Shown piece after piece: positions 1 to 7,807 of a stretch of 14,364 nucleotides of DNA. The notes beneath the pieces are model-generated. The model searched no databases, had not been told where the DNA came from, and saw only the letters and a list, made by a program, of their open reading frames with translations. Origin of the DNA: JAWWPG01 sp033850885 (lineage in GTDB: Bacteria > Actinomycetota > Actinomycetes > Propionibacteriales > Nocardioidaceae). The position numbers were made by a program, and so were the translations under genes. The first letter of the stretch is position 1. Each line of letters begins with the position of its first letter. The stretch lies in assembly GCA_033850885.1 (NCBI GenBank), contig JAWWPG010000051.1, forward strand, positions 1 through 14,364, given 5' to 3'.

Positions 1-498
1 CCGCCGTCCGGTGAACGGCGTGGGGTTGCGGTAGGACGCCGAATGCAGCACCCGGCCGCCGAACGACGCAATGCCTGGCCAGTTCGGCAAGTGGGGGGTG
101 TGGGCAAAACCGGTCGCGACGACGACGTGGGCGGCATCGACGATGCCGTCCGTGGTGACGACACCCCAGCCGCTGGGTTTACGGCGCACGATTCGCTCGA
201 CCGGAGTGTCGACACGCAGTTCGATACCGCGTTGGGTGGAGTGTTCCTCGAGATGCGCTACGACCTCGTCGCGCGACGGGAACAGCGGAGTTCCCTTGGG
301 ATACTTGCGCTTTGGCAGGTGTGAGAACTGTCGGCCGGTATTGAGCCGAAGCCCGTCGTAGCGGAAGCGCCACGATTCGCCAACCTGGCCGCGGTCCAGC
401 ACCACCGACCGCACCGCCAGATCACTCAGGCAGAGTGCCGCCGCAAGACCCGCCGGTCCGGCACCGACGATCACCACCTGGTTCTCGGGTGCGCTCAT
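1..498 (-). CDS. FAD/NAD(P)-dependent oxidoreductase, flavin monooxygenase-like (partial, C-terminus outside window)
   Basis: Only the first 166 residues are present; the frame is open to the window edge. The protein begins MSAPENQVVIVGAGPAGLAA, a classic N-terminal Rossmann strand with the GxGxxG dinucleotide loop (GAGPAG, residues 12-17) that binds FAD. An acidic residue (VVLD, about residue 35) ends the second strand. The GESWR and YDGLRLNT segments (about 41-54), the YPKGTPLFPSRDEVVAHLEEH block (about 66-86) and the VATGFAHTPHLPNWPG stretch (about 127-142) are typical of class B flavin monooxygenase / YUCCA-like oxidoreductases. Such enzymes use NADPH and O2 or act as flavin reductases; the substrate cannot be told from this part. 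The start is ATG, two bases after the xerD stop, with no clear Shine-Dalgarno sequence, so coupling to xerD is likely. The family is fairly sure; the exact reaction is not. Confidence 0.85.
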   Translation of the reverse strand, partial: MSAPENQVVIVGAGPAGLAAALCLSDLAVRSVVLDRGQVGESWRFRYDGLRLNTGRQFSHLPKRKYPKGTPLFPSRDEVVAHLEEHSTQRGIELRVDTPVERIVRRKPSGWGVVTTDGIVDAAHVVVATGFAHTPHLPNWPGIASFGGRVLHSASYRNPTPFTGRR

Positions 499-500
499 CG

Positions 501-1484
501 TCAGCGCGCCCGCGGATGCGCGCCGGCCCACACCTCTCGCAGTGCACTGACCGTGACCAGCGTGTAGATCTGCGTCGTGGTCACCGACGCGTGGCCGAGC
601 AGCTCCTGCACGACGCGGACGTCGGCGCCACCTTCGAGTAGGTGCGTCGCGAACGAGTGCCTCAGCGTATGGGGTGACACCGACGCGGAGATGCCCGCCC
701 GTTCGGCGGCGTCCTGCAGCACCTGCCATGCGCTCTGCCGCGACAACCGACCGCCCCGCGAGTTCAGGAAGATTGCTGGGGTGCCCTTGCCGCGGCGAGC
801 CAGATCCGGCCTGCCGCGGACGAAGTACGCGTCGAGGGCACTGACTGCGGGCCTGCCGATCGGAACCAGCCGCTGCTTGCCGCCCTTTCCGCGCAGCAGC
901 ACCGACCGGGAGTGCGTGTCGACGTCGTCCACGTCGAGGCCCACGGCCTCGGAGATCCGCGCGCCGGTCGAATAGAGCACCTCGAGCAGCGCGCGATTGC
1001 GCAGCGTGAGCGGACCGTCAGCCTCGCTGTCGCCACCCGCCCCGTCCAGCAGTGCGACCACCTCGTCGATGCTGATGCTCTTGGGCAGTCGGCGGCTTGG
1101 GGTCGGCGGCTTGACCGCGCGGGCCACGTCGAGGGCGGTCAACCCCTCCGCCGTGGCGAAGCGGTGAAACCCGCGCACCGCGATGAGCGCGCGTGCCGCA
1201 GAGACTGCCGACAGGGGGACGTTGCCCTGTTCCTGGTCGCCGACCCGCAGCGACACCAAGAAGTCGCTTACGTCGTCCTCGACGACCCTGCCGATGTCGT
1301 CGATGCCCCGCGTCGCGAGATGCCCGACGTAACGCCGCAGATCACGCCGGTAGGAGCTCAGCGTGTTGGCGGCCACCCCGCGCTCGATGGTCAGGTGGTC
1401 GAGATACCCCTGAAGCTGGTCGTCGAGTGCACGGAGGGCAGGAGCGGAGCGACCGGGGAATTGGTCGGGGACGAACGTCGTCAC
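501..1484 (-). CDS. xerD: Tyrosine recombinase XerD
   Basis: 327 residues, a normal XerC/XerD length. The N-terminal SAM-like core-binding domain (about 20-110) contains LTIERGVAANTLSSYRRDLR. The C-terminal catalytic domain has the full tyrosine-recombinase set: Arg176 (TGARISE), Lys200 (RGKGGKQR), His272 and Arg275 (HTLRHSFATHLLEGG), His298 (LLGHASVTTTQIY) and the nucleophile Tyr307. With XerC it resolves chromosome dimers at dif, directed by FtsK. XerD rather than XerC is chosen because the gene sits directly after the Nudix gene, as in the mycobacterial block. I start at the GTG at 1484, which forms a GTGA overlap with the Nudix stop. An in-frame start at 1529 would add 15 residues inside the Nudix gene and is less likely. 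No frameshift or missing catalytic residue is seen. Confidence 0.93.
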   Translation of the reverse strand: MTTFVPDQFPGRSAPALRALDDQLQGYLDHLTIERGVAANTLSSYRRDLRRYVGHLATRGIDDIGRVVEDDVSDFLVSLRVGDQEQGNVPLSAVSAARALIAVRGFHRFATAEGLTALDVARAVKPPTPSRRLPKSISIDEVVALLDGAGGDSEADGPLTLRNRALLEVLYSTGARISEAVGLDVDDVDTHSRSVLLRGKGGKQRLVPIGRPAVSALDAYFVRGRPDLARRGKGTPAIFLNSRGGRLSRQSAWQVLQDAAERAGISASVSPHTLRHSFATHLLEGGADVRVVQELLGHASVTTTQIYTLVTVSALREVWAGAHPRAR

Positions 1485-2104
1485 GTGGTGGCCCGCCTGG
1501 CGGCGAACCGGGTCGGCTTGTCTGGCCACGGCGCGTCGACCGGACGCAACGTCTGCACGTCCCGGTCGATGGTCCGAGCGGCCAGAATTCCCGCCACCGC
1601 AAGGGAATTGATGATCTCACCGCTGAGCACCATGTCGACGGCATCGGCCAGCGGGAACCACTTCAGCGTGAGGTCCGCCTCTTCGTCGCGCGCCTCGGGC
1701 CTGCCGATGTCGGTGATGCCGGTCGCGAGATAGATCCGGACACATTCGTCGCTGAACCCCGGCGCCGACACGACGTCGACGAGCACGCCCCAGTCGCGGG
1801 CCTTCAGGCCCGCCTCCTCCTCGAGTTCCCGCGCGGCGCTCAGTGCCGGCGGCTCACCGCCGATGTCGAGCAGGCCGGCGGGAAGCTCCCACAACCGTCG
1901 ACCCACCGGGTGCCGGTACTGGTAGATCAGCGCGACGTTGTTGCTCTCGTCCATTGCGACGATCCCGACCGCGCCGTAGTGCTCGACGACCTCGCGTCGC
2001 GCCGTCCCACCACCGGGCATGCTCACTTCGTCGGCTCTCAGTGCGAAGATCTTTCCGACGTAGAGGGTTTCACTGTCGACCGTCGCGAACTCGTGGTCAG
2101 CCAC
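1481..2104 (-). CDS. Nudix hydrolase, ADP-ribose pyrophosphatase type
   Basis: 207 residues with a Nudix box: Glu84, then Arg92-Glu93-Leu-Glu-Glu-Glu-Ala-Gly99 (AARELEEEAG), the metal-binding helix that hydrolyses nucleoside diphosphates linked to another moiety. The segments before and after it (WELPAGLLDIGGEPP, SAPGFSDECVRIYLATG) are those of the ADP-ribose pyrophosphatase group. These split ADP-ribose to AMP and ribose 5-phosphate in the cytoplasm. The loop before the box is one residue longer than the textbook spacing, which from memory is also true of the mycobacterial homologue. The GTG start lies inside the end of pyrG (GTGGCTGA, 8-base overlap), and the stop overlaps the xerD start (GTGA), so pyrG, this gene and xerD look translationally coupled. 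There is no obvious ribosome binding site of its own. Confidence 0.9.
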   Translation of the reverse strand: MADHEFATVDSETLYVGKIFALRADEVSMPGGGTARREVVEHYGAVGIVAMDESNNVALIYQYRHPVGRRLWELPAGLLDIGGEPPALSAARELEEEAGLKARDWGVLVDVVSAPGFSDECVRIYLATGITDIGRPEARDEEADLTLKWFPLADAVDMVLSGEIINSLAVAGILAARTIDRDVQTLRPVDAPWPDKPTRFAARRATT

Positions 2105-3800
2105 GGCGCACGGGCTCTGACACTTCGGCGCCGTTGGACCGTTGGGTCGCGAGCTCGACCGGCAACCGCTCCTCGGCCTTGTAGTCCAGCGCGGCGCCGA
2201 CGAAGGCGACGAACAGCGGATGCGGTCTGGTGGGCCTGCTCTTGAGCTCGGGGTGCGCTTGCGTGCCGACGATGAAGGGGTGCACGGCGGCGTCGTACTC
2301 GACGAACTCCACCAGGTGACCGTCTGGCGAGGTACCCGAGAACCGCAGACCGCTCTCCGCGATGCGGTCGCGGTAGGAGTTGTTGACCTCGTAGCGGTGA
2401 CGGTGCCGCTCGGACACCTTGGTGGACTGATATGCCTGCGCCACGAGCGAATCCTCTTGCAGAACCGCAGGATACGCGCCGAGGCGCATGGTGCCGCCGA
2501 GGTCCGCCTCGCCCGCGACGATGTCCTGTTGGTCGGCCATCGTCGAGATCACCGGATCGGGCGTGTCGGGGTCGAACTCCGCAGAGTTCGCGTCATCGAT
2601 GCCGACCGAGCGGGCCGCCTCGATCACGATGCACTGCAACCCGAGGCAGAGACCGAGCACCGGGATGCCGTGCCTGCGGGCGAACTTGATGGCCCCCAGT
2701 TTCCCCTCGATGCCGCGAATGCCGAACCCGCCGGGGATGAGCACGCCGTGGACGTCGTTGAGCGCTGCCGCCGCTCTGGGGTCCGTTTCGCAGTCATCGG
2801 AGGCGACCCAGCGGATCTCGACCTTGGAGTGGTGCTTGAAACCACCGGCCCGCAGTGCTTCGGCCACCGACAGGTACGCATCGGAGAGGTCGATGTACTT
2901 GCCCACCAGAGCGATCCGGACCGTCTCCCGCGGTTCGTGCACGCGGCGCAGCAGATCGTCCCATTCGGTCCAGTCGACGTCGCGGAACGGAAGGTTGAGC
3001 CGCCGCACCACGTAGGCGTCGAGTTCCTCGCGGTGCAGAACCTTGGGAATGTCGTAGATCGACGGTGCGTCCGGGGTCGAGATCACGCCGTCGATGTCGA
3101 CGTCGCACATCAGGGCGATCTTGTTCTTCAGCGACTCGGGCACGTCGCGGTCGCAGCGCAGGATCAGCGCGTCCGGACTGATGCCGATGCTGCGTAGCGC
3201 CGCTACCGAGTGTTGAGTCGGCTTGGTCTTCAGCTCGCCCGATGGCGCGAGGTAGGGCACCAGCGACACGTGCAGGAAGAAGACGTTCTCGCGGCCCACC
3301 TCGTGACGGACCTGGCGGGCGGCCTCCAGGAATGGCAAGGACTCGATGTCGCCGACGGTGCCGCCGATCTCGGTGATGACGACGTCGACGCCCGGCTCGG
3401 CCATCGCGCGGACCCGCGCCTTGATCTCGTTGGTGATGTGCGGGATCACCTGCACGGTGTCGCCGAGGTAGTCCCCCCGGCGCTCTTTGGCGATCACGGA
3501 CGAGTAGACCTGGCCCGTCGTCACGTTCGCCTTCTGGGCGAGGTCGACGTCGAGGAACCGCTCGTAGTGTCCGATGTCGAGGTCGGTCTCCGCCCCGTCG
3601 TTCGTGACGAACACCTCGCCGTGCTGGAACGGGTTCATCGTGCCCGGGTCGACGTTCAGGTAGGGGTCCAGCTTCTGCATCGTCACGTTGAGACCGCGCG
3701 ACTTGAGCAGCCGGCCGAGCGACGAGGCCGTCAGCCCCTTGCCGAGGGATGACGCCACGCCCCCGGTCACGAAAACGTGCCTGGTCGGGGTTACGCCCAC
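2097..3800 (-). CDS. pyrG: CTP synthase (glutamine-hydrolysing)
   Basis: 567 residues, slightly longer than the E. coli enzyme; the C-terminal tail after about 545 is the extra part. It makes CTP from UTP, ATP and glutamine, the last step of pyrimidine nucleotide synthesis. The N-terminal amidoligase domain opens with the P-loop-like GGVASSLGKGLTASSLGRLL (13-32) and carries EIGGTVGDIES (144-154). The C-terminal class I glutamine amidotransferase domain has the oxyanion segment PGGFGIRG (356-363), the nucleophile Cys385 in GLCLGLQ, and His516/Glu518 in AHPE. The GTG start at 3800 has GGGAG six bases upstream, inside a leader that can fold over it (separate entry). A 113-base gap separates it from steB, so it probably has its own promoter as well as any readthrough. 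The 3' end overlaps the Nudix gene by 8 bases. Confidence 0.98.
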   Translation of the reverse strand: MGVTPTRHVFVTGGVASSLGKGLTASSLGRLLKSRGLNVTMQKLDPYLNVDPGTMNPFQHGEVFVTNDGAETDLDIGHYERFLDVDLAQKANVTTGQVYSSVIAKERRGDYLGDTVQVIPHITNEIKARVRAMAEPGVDVVITEIGGTVGDIESLPFLEAARQVRHEVGRENVFFLHVSLVPYLAPSGELKTKPTQHSVAALRSIGISPDALILRCDRDVPESLKNKIALMCDVDIDGVISTPDAPSIYDIPKVLHREELDAYVVRRLNLPFRDVDWTEWDDLLRRVHEPRETVRIALVGKYIDLSDAYLSVAEALRAGGFKHHSKVEIRWVASDDCETDPRAAAALNDVHGVLIPGGFGIRGIEGKLGAIKFARRHGIPVLGLCLGLQCIVIEAARSVGIDDANSAEFDPDTPDPVISTMADQQDIVAGEADLGGTMRLGAYPAVLQEDSLVAQAYQSTKVSERHRHRYEVNNSYRDRIAESGLRFSGTSPDGHLVEFVEYDAAVHPFIVGTQAHPELKSRPTRPHPLFVAFVGAALDYKAEERLPVELATQRSNGAEVSEPVRRG

Positions 3801-3804
3801 ATCC

Positions 3805-3842
3805 CACTCCCGCGGAGATCGAGTGCGGCGGGAGCACCCGCC
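3805..3842 (-). promoter_or_regulatory. Candidate pyrG leader with two competing hairpins
   Basis: Read on the minus strand, GGCGGG (3842-3837), loop TGCT, CCCGCC (3832-3827) forms a 6-bp hairpin. The overlapping segment CTCCCGC (3834-3828) is also perfectly complementary to GCGGGAG (3813-3807), which contains the pyrG Shine-Dalgarno GGGAG six bases before the GTG start. Two G-U pairs can extend this second stem. The two stems share 3832-3828, so they exclude each other: one leaves the ribosome site free, the other hides it. The pairings are read directly from the sequence. A regulatory role is inference, since GC-rich DNA makes chance stems common. Confidence 0.45.
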
Positions 3843-3857
3843 TGTCCACGGGGTTCA

Positions 3858-3863
3858 AATCTA
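3858..3863 (-). promoter_or_regulatory. pyrG: Candidate -10 element for pyrG
   Basis: TAGATT on the minus strand (3863-3858) fits the actinobacterial TANNNT -10 pattern and lies in the most AT-rich stretch of the steB-pyrG gap. A start near 3851 would give a leader of about 50 bases whose first bases include a CCCC run. No good -35 is seen; TTCGTC at a 17-base spacing is poor. This is a prediction from pattern only. Confidence 0.35.
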
Positions 3864-3913
3864 TCAAGCCCGCGGCTTCTGACGAAAACCACCACGCCGC
3901 CAGGGATCGCGAC

Positions 3914-4855
3914 TCAGTGGGCGCGCGTGAAGACGGGTGGCAGTGCCGGCACGCTGCCCTTCATCCCGTAGCTGCCGGGCTGGCCGGCCACGGAGGCGGC
4001 CAGGGCTCCCACCGCGGCGATCTGTCCTGGGGCGGTGCCGACGACGTTCAACGTGGACACGGCGTTGGTCATCGCCGTGCTGGTGGCGATCTGGAAGATC
4101 AGTCCTCCGGAGTCGCTGGACGTCGCGGGTGCCGCTACCAGCACACCGTCGCACTGGGCGGCGACCGCGTCGACGAGCTGCAGCTCGATCTGGTGCGCGG
4201 CGTACACCGAGCTCGCGGCACCGTGGTCACCCGGCGCCAGAACGATCACCGCGCTGGCCCGGCGCTGCAGACGCTGACGAAGCGAGACGAGTCTGGCGCC
4301 CTGCAGCTGAGCGTCGATCCTGGTGGCCTCGCCGTCGACGGCCAGGGAGTCGCTGGTGCCCGTGTAGGCACGGGCGAAGAGCGTGCCGATACGCCCGTAC
4401 GTCGGCATCGAGGCAGCAGACGCGAGGTCCTTGACACCCTTGAGCGAGTTGGTCGCCACGCTGTCGACGTACGCCTTCTTCCCCGGGTCGACGAGAGTCG
4501 GGCTGATCCTCGCGAGCACGCTGACCTCGCCACCGGCCTCGGTGACGGCCCTCGTCACGCCGGTGACCGTGGCGGTTCGGATGCCCGGCAGCACGAACAC
4601 GCCGACCGCCGTGTTCTCGAGCTGGTGACTGAGCAGCGCCGGACCGGCAACCCGGCCGAGGGCGAGGCTGAACGCCTGGTCCTGCTGCAGCGCGACGACC
4701 TCGTCACTGAGCCTCGCGTTGGCGTGGGCGAGGGACACGCTGTCGCCCTTGGCGCTGACGGTGCCCTGCAACGGGCCATTGCCGAGGGCGATGCCGGCGG
4801 CAAACGCGGCACACACCGCAACGAAGGCGAACACGTAGCGGCGGACCGTGGTCAC
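3914..4855 (-). CDS. steB: SteB / MctB-family membrane-anchored protein (often labelled copper transporter)
   Basis: 313 residues. Residues 7-25 (YVFAFVAVCAAFAAGIALG) are a single N-terminal membrane segment or uncleaved signal. A short heptad-like stretch follows (about 45-62, ARLSDEVVALQQDQA), then a mostly hydrophilic extracytoplasmic domain rich in Ala, Val and Ser. Size, N-terminus and position next to steA match Rv1698, called MctB, and its corynebacterial counterpart SteB. In corynebacteria SteA and SteB are reported to act together in the RipC-FtsEX cell-separation pathway. The copper label comes from a mycobacterial study; few Cys, His or Met residues are present here and there is only one membrane span, so I favour the division role. 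The GTG start overlaps the steA stop (GTGA). The stop is followed by a 113-base gap before pyrG with no convincing terminator. Confidence 0.82.
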   Translation of the reverse strand: MTTVRRYVFAFVAVCAAFAAGIALGNGPLQGTVSAKGDSVSLAHANARLSDEVVALQQDQAFSLALGRVAGPALLSHQLENTAVGVFVLPGIRTATVTGVTRAVTEAGGEVSVLARISPTLVDPGKKAYVDSVATNSLKGVKDLASAASMPTYGRIGTLFARAYTGTSDSLAVDGEATRIDAQLQGARLVSLRQRLQRRASAVIVLAPGDHGAASSVYAAHQIELQLVDAVAAQCDGVLVAAPATSSDSGGLIFQIATSTAMTNAVSTLNVVGTAPGQIAAVGALAASVAGQPGSYGMKGSVPALPPVFTRAH

Positions 4856-6033
4856 GTGACCTGCCCTCGCGCCCAGTCGTAGCCGTCAAAGAGCCATCCG
4901 TGGATCTGCGTCCACCAGTCCTGGCCGACCGGAGTCGTCCCCACCGCTGCCGCCACCAACGCGATGGCGACCAGCACGAGCAGGAACACGAGCCAGCCTC
5001 GGATCCGGTTGTGGTACAGCTGCGAGACTGCCTTGGCGTCGGCAACCCGAGACCCCACGGTGGCCCGGGTGAGGAACGAGCTGGCCATGCTCGAACGGCC
5101 CTTGTCGAGGAGCTCCTCGAGCCGGGCCGGCATGCCGACGGTCACGATCAGCGACGCGTGGTTGACGTGGGCGAGCAGCATGGCGGCGTCCTCAGCCGGA
5201 CAGCCGGTCTGGAACGTGAGGTGCCGCACGCCCAGCCGCTCGATCCGCTCTCCCCGTGCCACCCGGCCGTCGTGGCCCGCCTTGACCACCACCTCGGCAC
5301 CGCAGCGCAGGGCAGCCTCCGAGATCTCGTCGCCGTCGCACACGATGATGTCGGGACGCAACCCGGCCTCCAGCAGCGCGTCGGCGCCCCCGTCGACGCC
5401 GACGAGAACCGGCTTGTTCTCCCGCAGGTACGGTTTCAAGGATGCGATGTCCCGGCGATAGTCGAAGGCCCTGACGACGATCAGCACCTGCCTGTCCCGC
5501 ATCGGCGTCGTGAGCTTCGGCACCCCGACCCCGTCTAGCAGCAGGTCCCGCTCTCGGCGCAGATGCTCGACAGCGTTGGCGCTCAGCGCCTCCAACCGGC
5601 TGGGAATGCCGTTCTTGGAGTCCTCCATCGCCTTCTGCACGGAGCGGCGGTCCTGGCGGACACCGGTGGCGATGGCGTCGTCCTCCAGGTAGACGGTGGA
5701 GCCGTCGATCCGAACCAGGTCACCATCTCGAACGGTCGCGAGAACCTGGCCGCCGACGTCGTCGAGAAGCACGATCCCGCTGTCGACCAGATGCTGGGGG
5801 CCGAGGTTCGGGTACCGGCCCGAGATCGACGGCGACACGTTGATGACGGCGACCACGCCCGACTCGGCCAGCGCGACCGCGGCGGCCCGGTCCATGTCGA
5901 TGTGGTCGACGACGGCGATCTCCCCAGGGTTGACCCGCTTGGCGAGGTTCCTGGTACGGCGGTCGACCCGAGCGACGGACGTGATGCCGGGAAGGGACTT
6001 CGAACGCGACCTGCGCAAAGTGGAGATCTTCAT
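4852..6033 (-). CDS. steA: SteA, cell-division protein with thiamine-pyrophosphokinase-like fold
   Basis: 393 residues. The N-terminal part (about 20-170) is the conserved SteA region (GEIAVVDHIDMDRAAAVAL, NVSPSISGRYPNLGP). The middle (about 180-305) resembles thiamine pyrophosphokinase: VGVDGGADALLEAGLRPDIIV (211-231), then DGDEIS at 233-238, where true kinases have GDxDS, and KAGHDG (251-256), where they carry a KDxTD-type motif. Catalysis is therefore doubtful, while a nucleotide-like ligand may still bind. Residues about 345-365 (GWLVFLLVLVAIALVAAAVG) are a single C-terminal membrane helix followed by an aromatic tail, so the bulk is probably cytoplasmic. The family is reported to work with SteB in corynebacterial daughter-cell separation. 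The ATG start at 6033 follows an AGGGA about 12 bases upstream; 55 bases separate it from recN. Confidence 0.88.
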   Translation of the reverse strand: MKISTLRRSRSKSLPGITSVARVDRRTRNLAKRVNPGEIAVVDHIDMDRAAAVALAESGVVAVINVSPSISGRYPNLGPQHLVDSGIVLLDDVGGQVLATVRDGDLVRIDGSTVYLEDDAIATGVRQDRRSVQKAMEDSKNGIPSRLEALSANAVEHLRRERDLLLDGVGVPKLTTPMRDRQVLIVVRAFDYRRDIASLKPYLRENKPVLVGVDGGADALLEAGLRPDIIVCDGDEISEAALRCGAEVVVKAGHDGRVARGERIERLGVRHLTFQTGCPAEDAAMLLAHVNHASLIVTVGMPARLEELLDKGRSSMASSFLTRATVGSRVADAKAVSQLYHNRIRGWLVFLLVLVAIALVAAAVGTTPVGQDWWTQIHGWLFDGYDWARGQVT

Positions 6034-6088
6034 TGCTGCGATCTTCCCTCAACGCATACGCCGATCGGCGGACCTGCGCCGCGAGTCG

Positions 6089-7807
6089 CTACGGATGCGG
6101 GCGGCTTCGGCCCGCACGGGCCGCCTTGGCCAGGTCGACGAGCTCGCCGGCATGAGCAAGCGCGGTCTGCGAGTCCTCGAGCCCGGCCAGCATGCGCGAC
6201 AGCTCGCGCAGCCGCCCCGCCTCGTCGAGTGCGACCACCCCGCTCGTCGTCACCGAGCCGTCGCCGCTCCTGACGACGACATGGTGCCGGTCGGCGAACG
6301 CGGCGACCTGGGGCAGGTGCGTCACCACGATGACCTGTGCAGACGAGGCGAGCCTGGACAGTCTGCGCCCGATCTCGACCGCGGCCTTGCCGCCCACCCC
6401 GGCGTCCACCTCGTCGAAGACCATGGTGGCCGGCGGGGAGGTGCCCGCGAGGCACACCTCGAGGGCCAGCATCACCCGGGACAGCTCGCCTCCTGATGCC
6501 CCCTTGGCGACCGGTACGGCGGCGGCACCCTCGTGGGTGGCCAGCGTGAACGCGACCTCGTCGAGGCCGTGCGGGCCCGGCTCGGCGAGACCGCCCACCT
6601 GGACGCTGAACACGGAGTGCGCCATCGCCAGACTGGCCAGCTCGGTCGTCACCGCCGTCGACAGCTCCGCTCCGGCGGTCCTGCGCAGGGTACCGAGCCG
6701 GTGGCCGGTGGCGGCCAGCCGCTCCTCGAGGTCGGCCTGCTCGGCGCGTAGCCCCTCGATCCTCGAGTCGTCGTCCGTGAGCTCCTCGAGCCGGCTTTCG
6801 GCGGCCGCCATCCAGGCCAGCACGTCGTCCAGCGTGTCGCCGTACTTGCGGGTGAGCGAGGTGAGCACCGCCCGGCGCTCGGAGACGGCTGCCAGCCGGG
6901 CAGGGTCGGTCTCGATGCCGCTCGCATAGGACGCGATGTCGGCGGCCACGTCGGAAAGGGCGTAGGAGGCGCTCGCGAGCGTGTCCGCGAGTGCGGCCAG
7001 TGACCTGTCGTTGCCGACCTGCTCGTCGAGTGCCTGGCGCGCCCCGGCGACCAGACCGAGCGCGTCGGTGCTGAAGGCCGCCGACTCGTCGCCGGCCAGC
7101 GCCAGCCGGGCCACCTCGGCCGCGGCGCGCAGACCGTCCGCATGGGCGAGCCGCTGCTCCTCCTCCCGCAAGGCGACGTCCTCACCGGAGACCGGCCGCG
7201 CGGCCGCTATCTCGGCCACACCCAGCCGCAGCAGGTCTGCCTCCTGGGCACGCTCGCGCGCCTGCGAGACCACCTCGTGCAGGGATCGGCGGACCTGGTG
7301 GAGCCGCTCGTATGTCGAGCGGTAGGCGGTGAGCGCCTCGGCCACCGGGGGTCCGCCGAAGGCGTCGAGGCAGTCGCGCTGCCGGCTCGGCAGCAGTAGG
7401 CGTTGCTGGTCGGCCTGCCCGTGGACAACCACCCGCTCGCCGCTCAGTGACCCCAGCACCGCGGCCGGGACTGCCGCCCCGCCCGCCGTCGCCCGCGACC
7501 GGCCCTCCGCCGAGACCGTGCGTCCGAGGATCAGCACCCCGTCGTCGAGGACGGCACCGGCGTCCTCAGCCCTGGCGATCACGTCGTCATCGTCCTCGAG
7601 GCCGAGTCGGCCTTCGACGCGGGTCCGCGGGGCGCCCTGACGGACGGCCGCCGGATCCGCCCGGGCGCCCAGCAGCAGACCGAGTGCGGTCACCACCATC
7701 GTCTTGCCCGCCCCGGTCTCGCCGGTCAGTACGTTCAGGCCGGGTCCGAACTCGAGCGTCGCGTCGTCGATCACCCCGAGCGACGAGATCCGCAGCTCCT
7801 CAAGCAT
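6089..7807 (-). CDS. recN: DNA repair protein RecN
   Basis: 572 residues, SMC-like ATPase for double-strand-break repair. It opens MLEELRISSLGVIDDATLEF, the usual RecN N-terminus, with Walker A GETGAGKT at 29-36. The centre (about 150-390) is rich in Ala, Glu, Leu and Arg and is consistent with the coiled-coil arms. The C-terminal half-site has the ABC signature GASGGELSRVMLALEV (436-451), Walker B TMVFDEVDAGVGG (461-473) and a switch histidine in VVTHLPQVAAFAD. The ATG at 7807 is chosen because it starts the conserved sequence. The frame stays open to a start at 7879, but that lies inside nadK and adds an unconserved, Pro-rich stretch. The start overlaps the nadK stop by 8 bases (ATGCTTGA) and lacks a clear Shine-Dalgarno sequence, which suggests coupled translation. 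Confidence 0.96.
   Translation of the reverse strand: MLEELRISSLGVIDDATLEFGPGLNVLTGETGAGKTMVVTALGLLLGARADPAAVRQGAPRTRVEGRLGLEDDDDVIARAEDAGAVLDDGVLILGRTVSAEGRSRATAGGAAVPAAVLGSLSGERVVVHGQADQQRLLLPSRQRDCLDAFGGPPVAEALTAYRSTYERLHQVRRSLHEVVSQARERAQEADLLRLGVAEIAAARPVSGEDVALREEEQRLAHADGLRAAAEVARLALAGDESAAFSTDALGLVAGARQALDEQVGNDRSLAALADTLASASYALSDVAADIASYASGIETDPARLAAVSERRAVLTSLTRKYGDTLDDVLAWMAAAESRLEELTDDDSRIEGLRAEQADLEERLAATGHRLGTLRRTAGAELSTAVTTELASLAMAHSVFSVQVGGLAEPGPHGLDEVAFTLATHEGAAAVPVAKGASGGELSRVMLALEVCLAGTSPPATMVFDEVDAGVGGKAAVEIGRRLSRLASSAQVIVVTHLPQVAAFADRHHVVVRSGDGSVTTSGVVALDEAGRLRELSRMLAGLEDSQTALAHAGELVDLAKAARAGRSRPHP

Noticed and set aside
1485..1529. Longer XerD starting at 1529
   Set aside because: It would overlap the Nudix gene by 49 bases; the GTG at 1484 gives a tidy GTGA overlap and normal family length.
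912..2245. Long plus-strand frames opposite xerD, Nudix and pyrG
   Set aside because: These are shadows of well-supported genes in high-GC DNA; no domain or ribosome site supports them.
2794..3867. 357-codon minus-strand frame overlapping pyrG
   Set aside because: It is the shifted frame of pyrG itself and rich in Arg and Gly. The pyrG frame has all the CTP synthase motifs.
7421..7440. DnaA-box-like TTGTCCACG inside recN
   Set aside because: It has one mismatch, is within coding sequence and has no partner site; chance is the simpler explanation.
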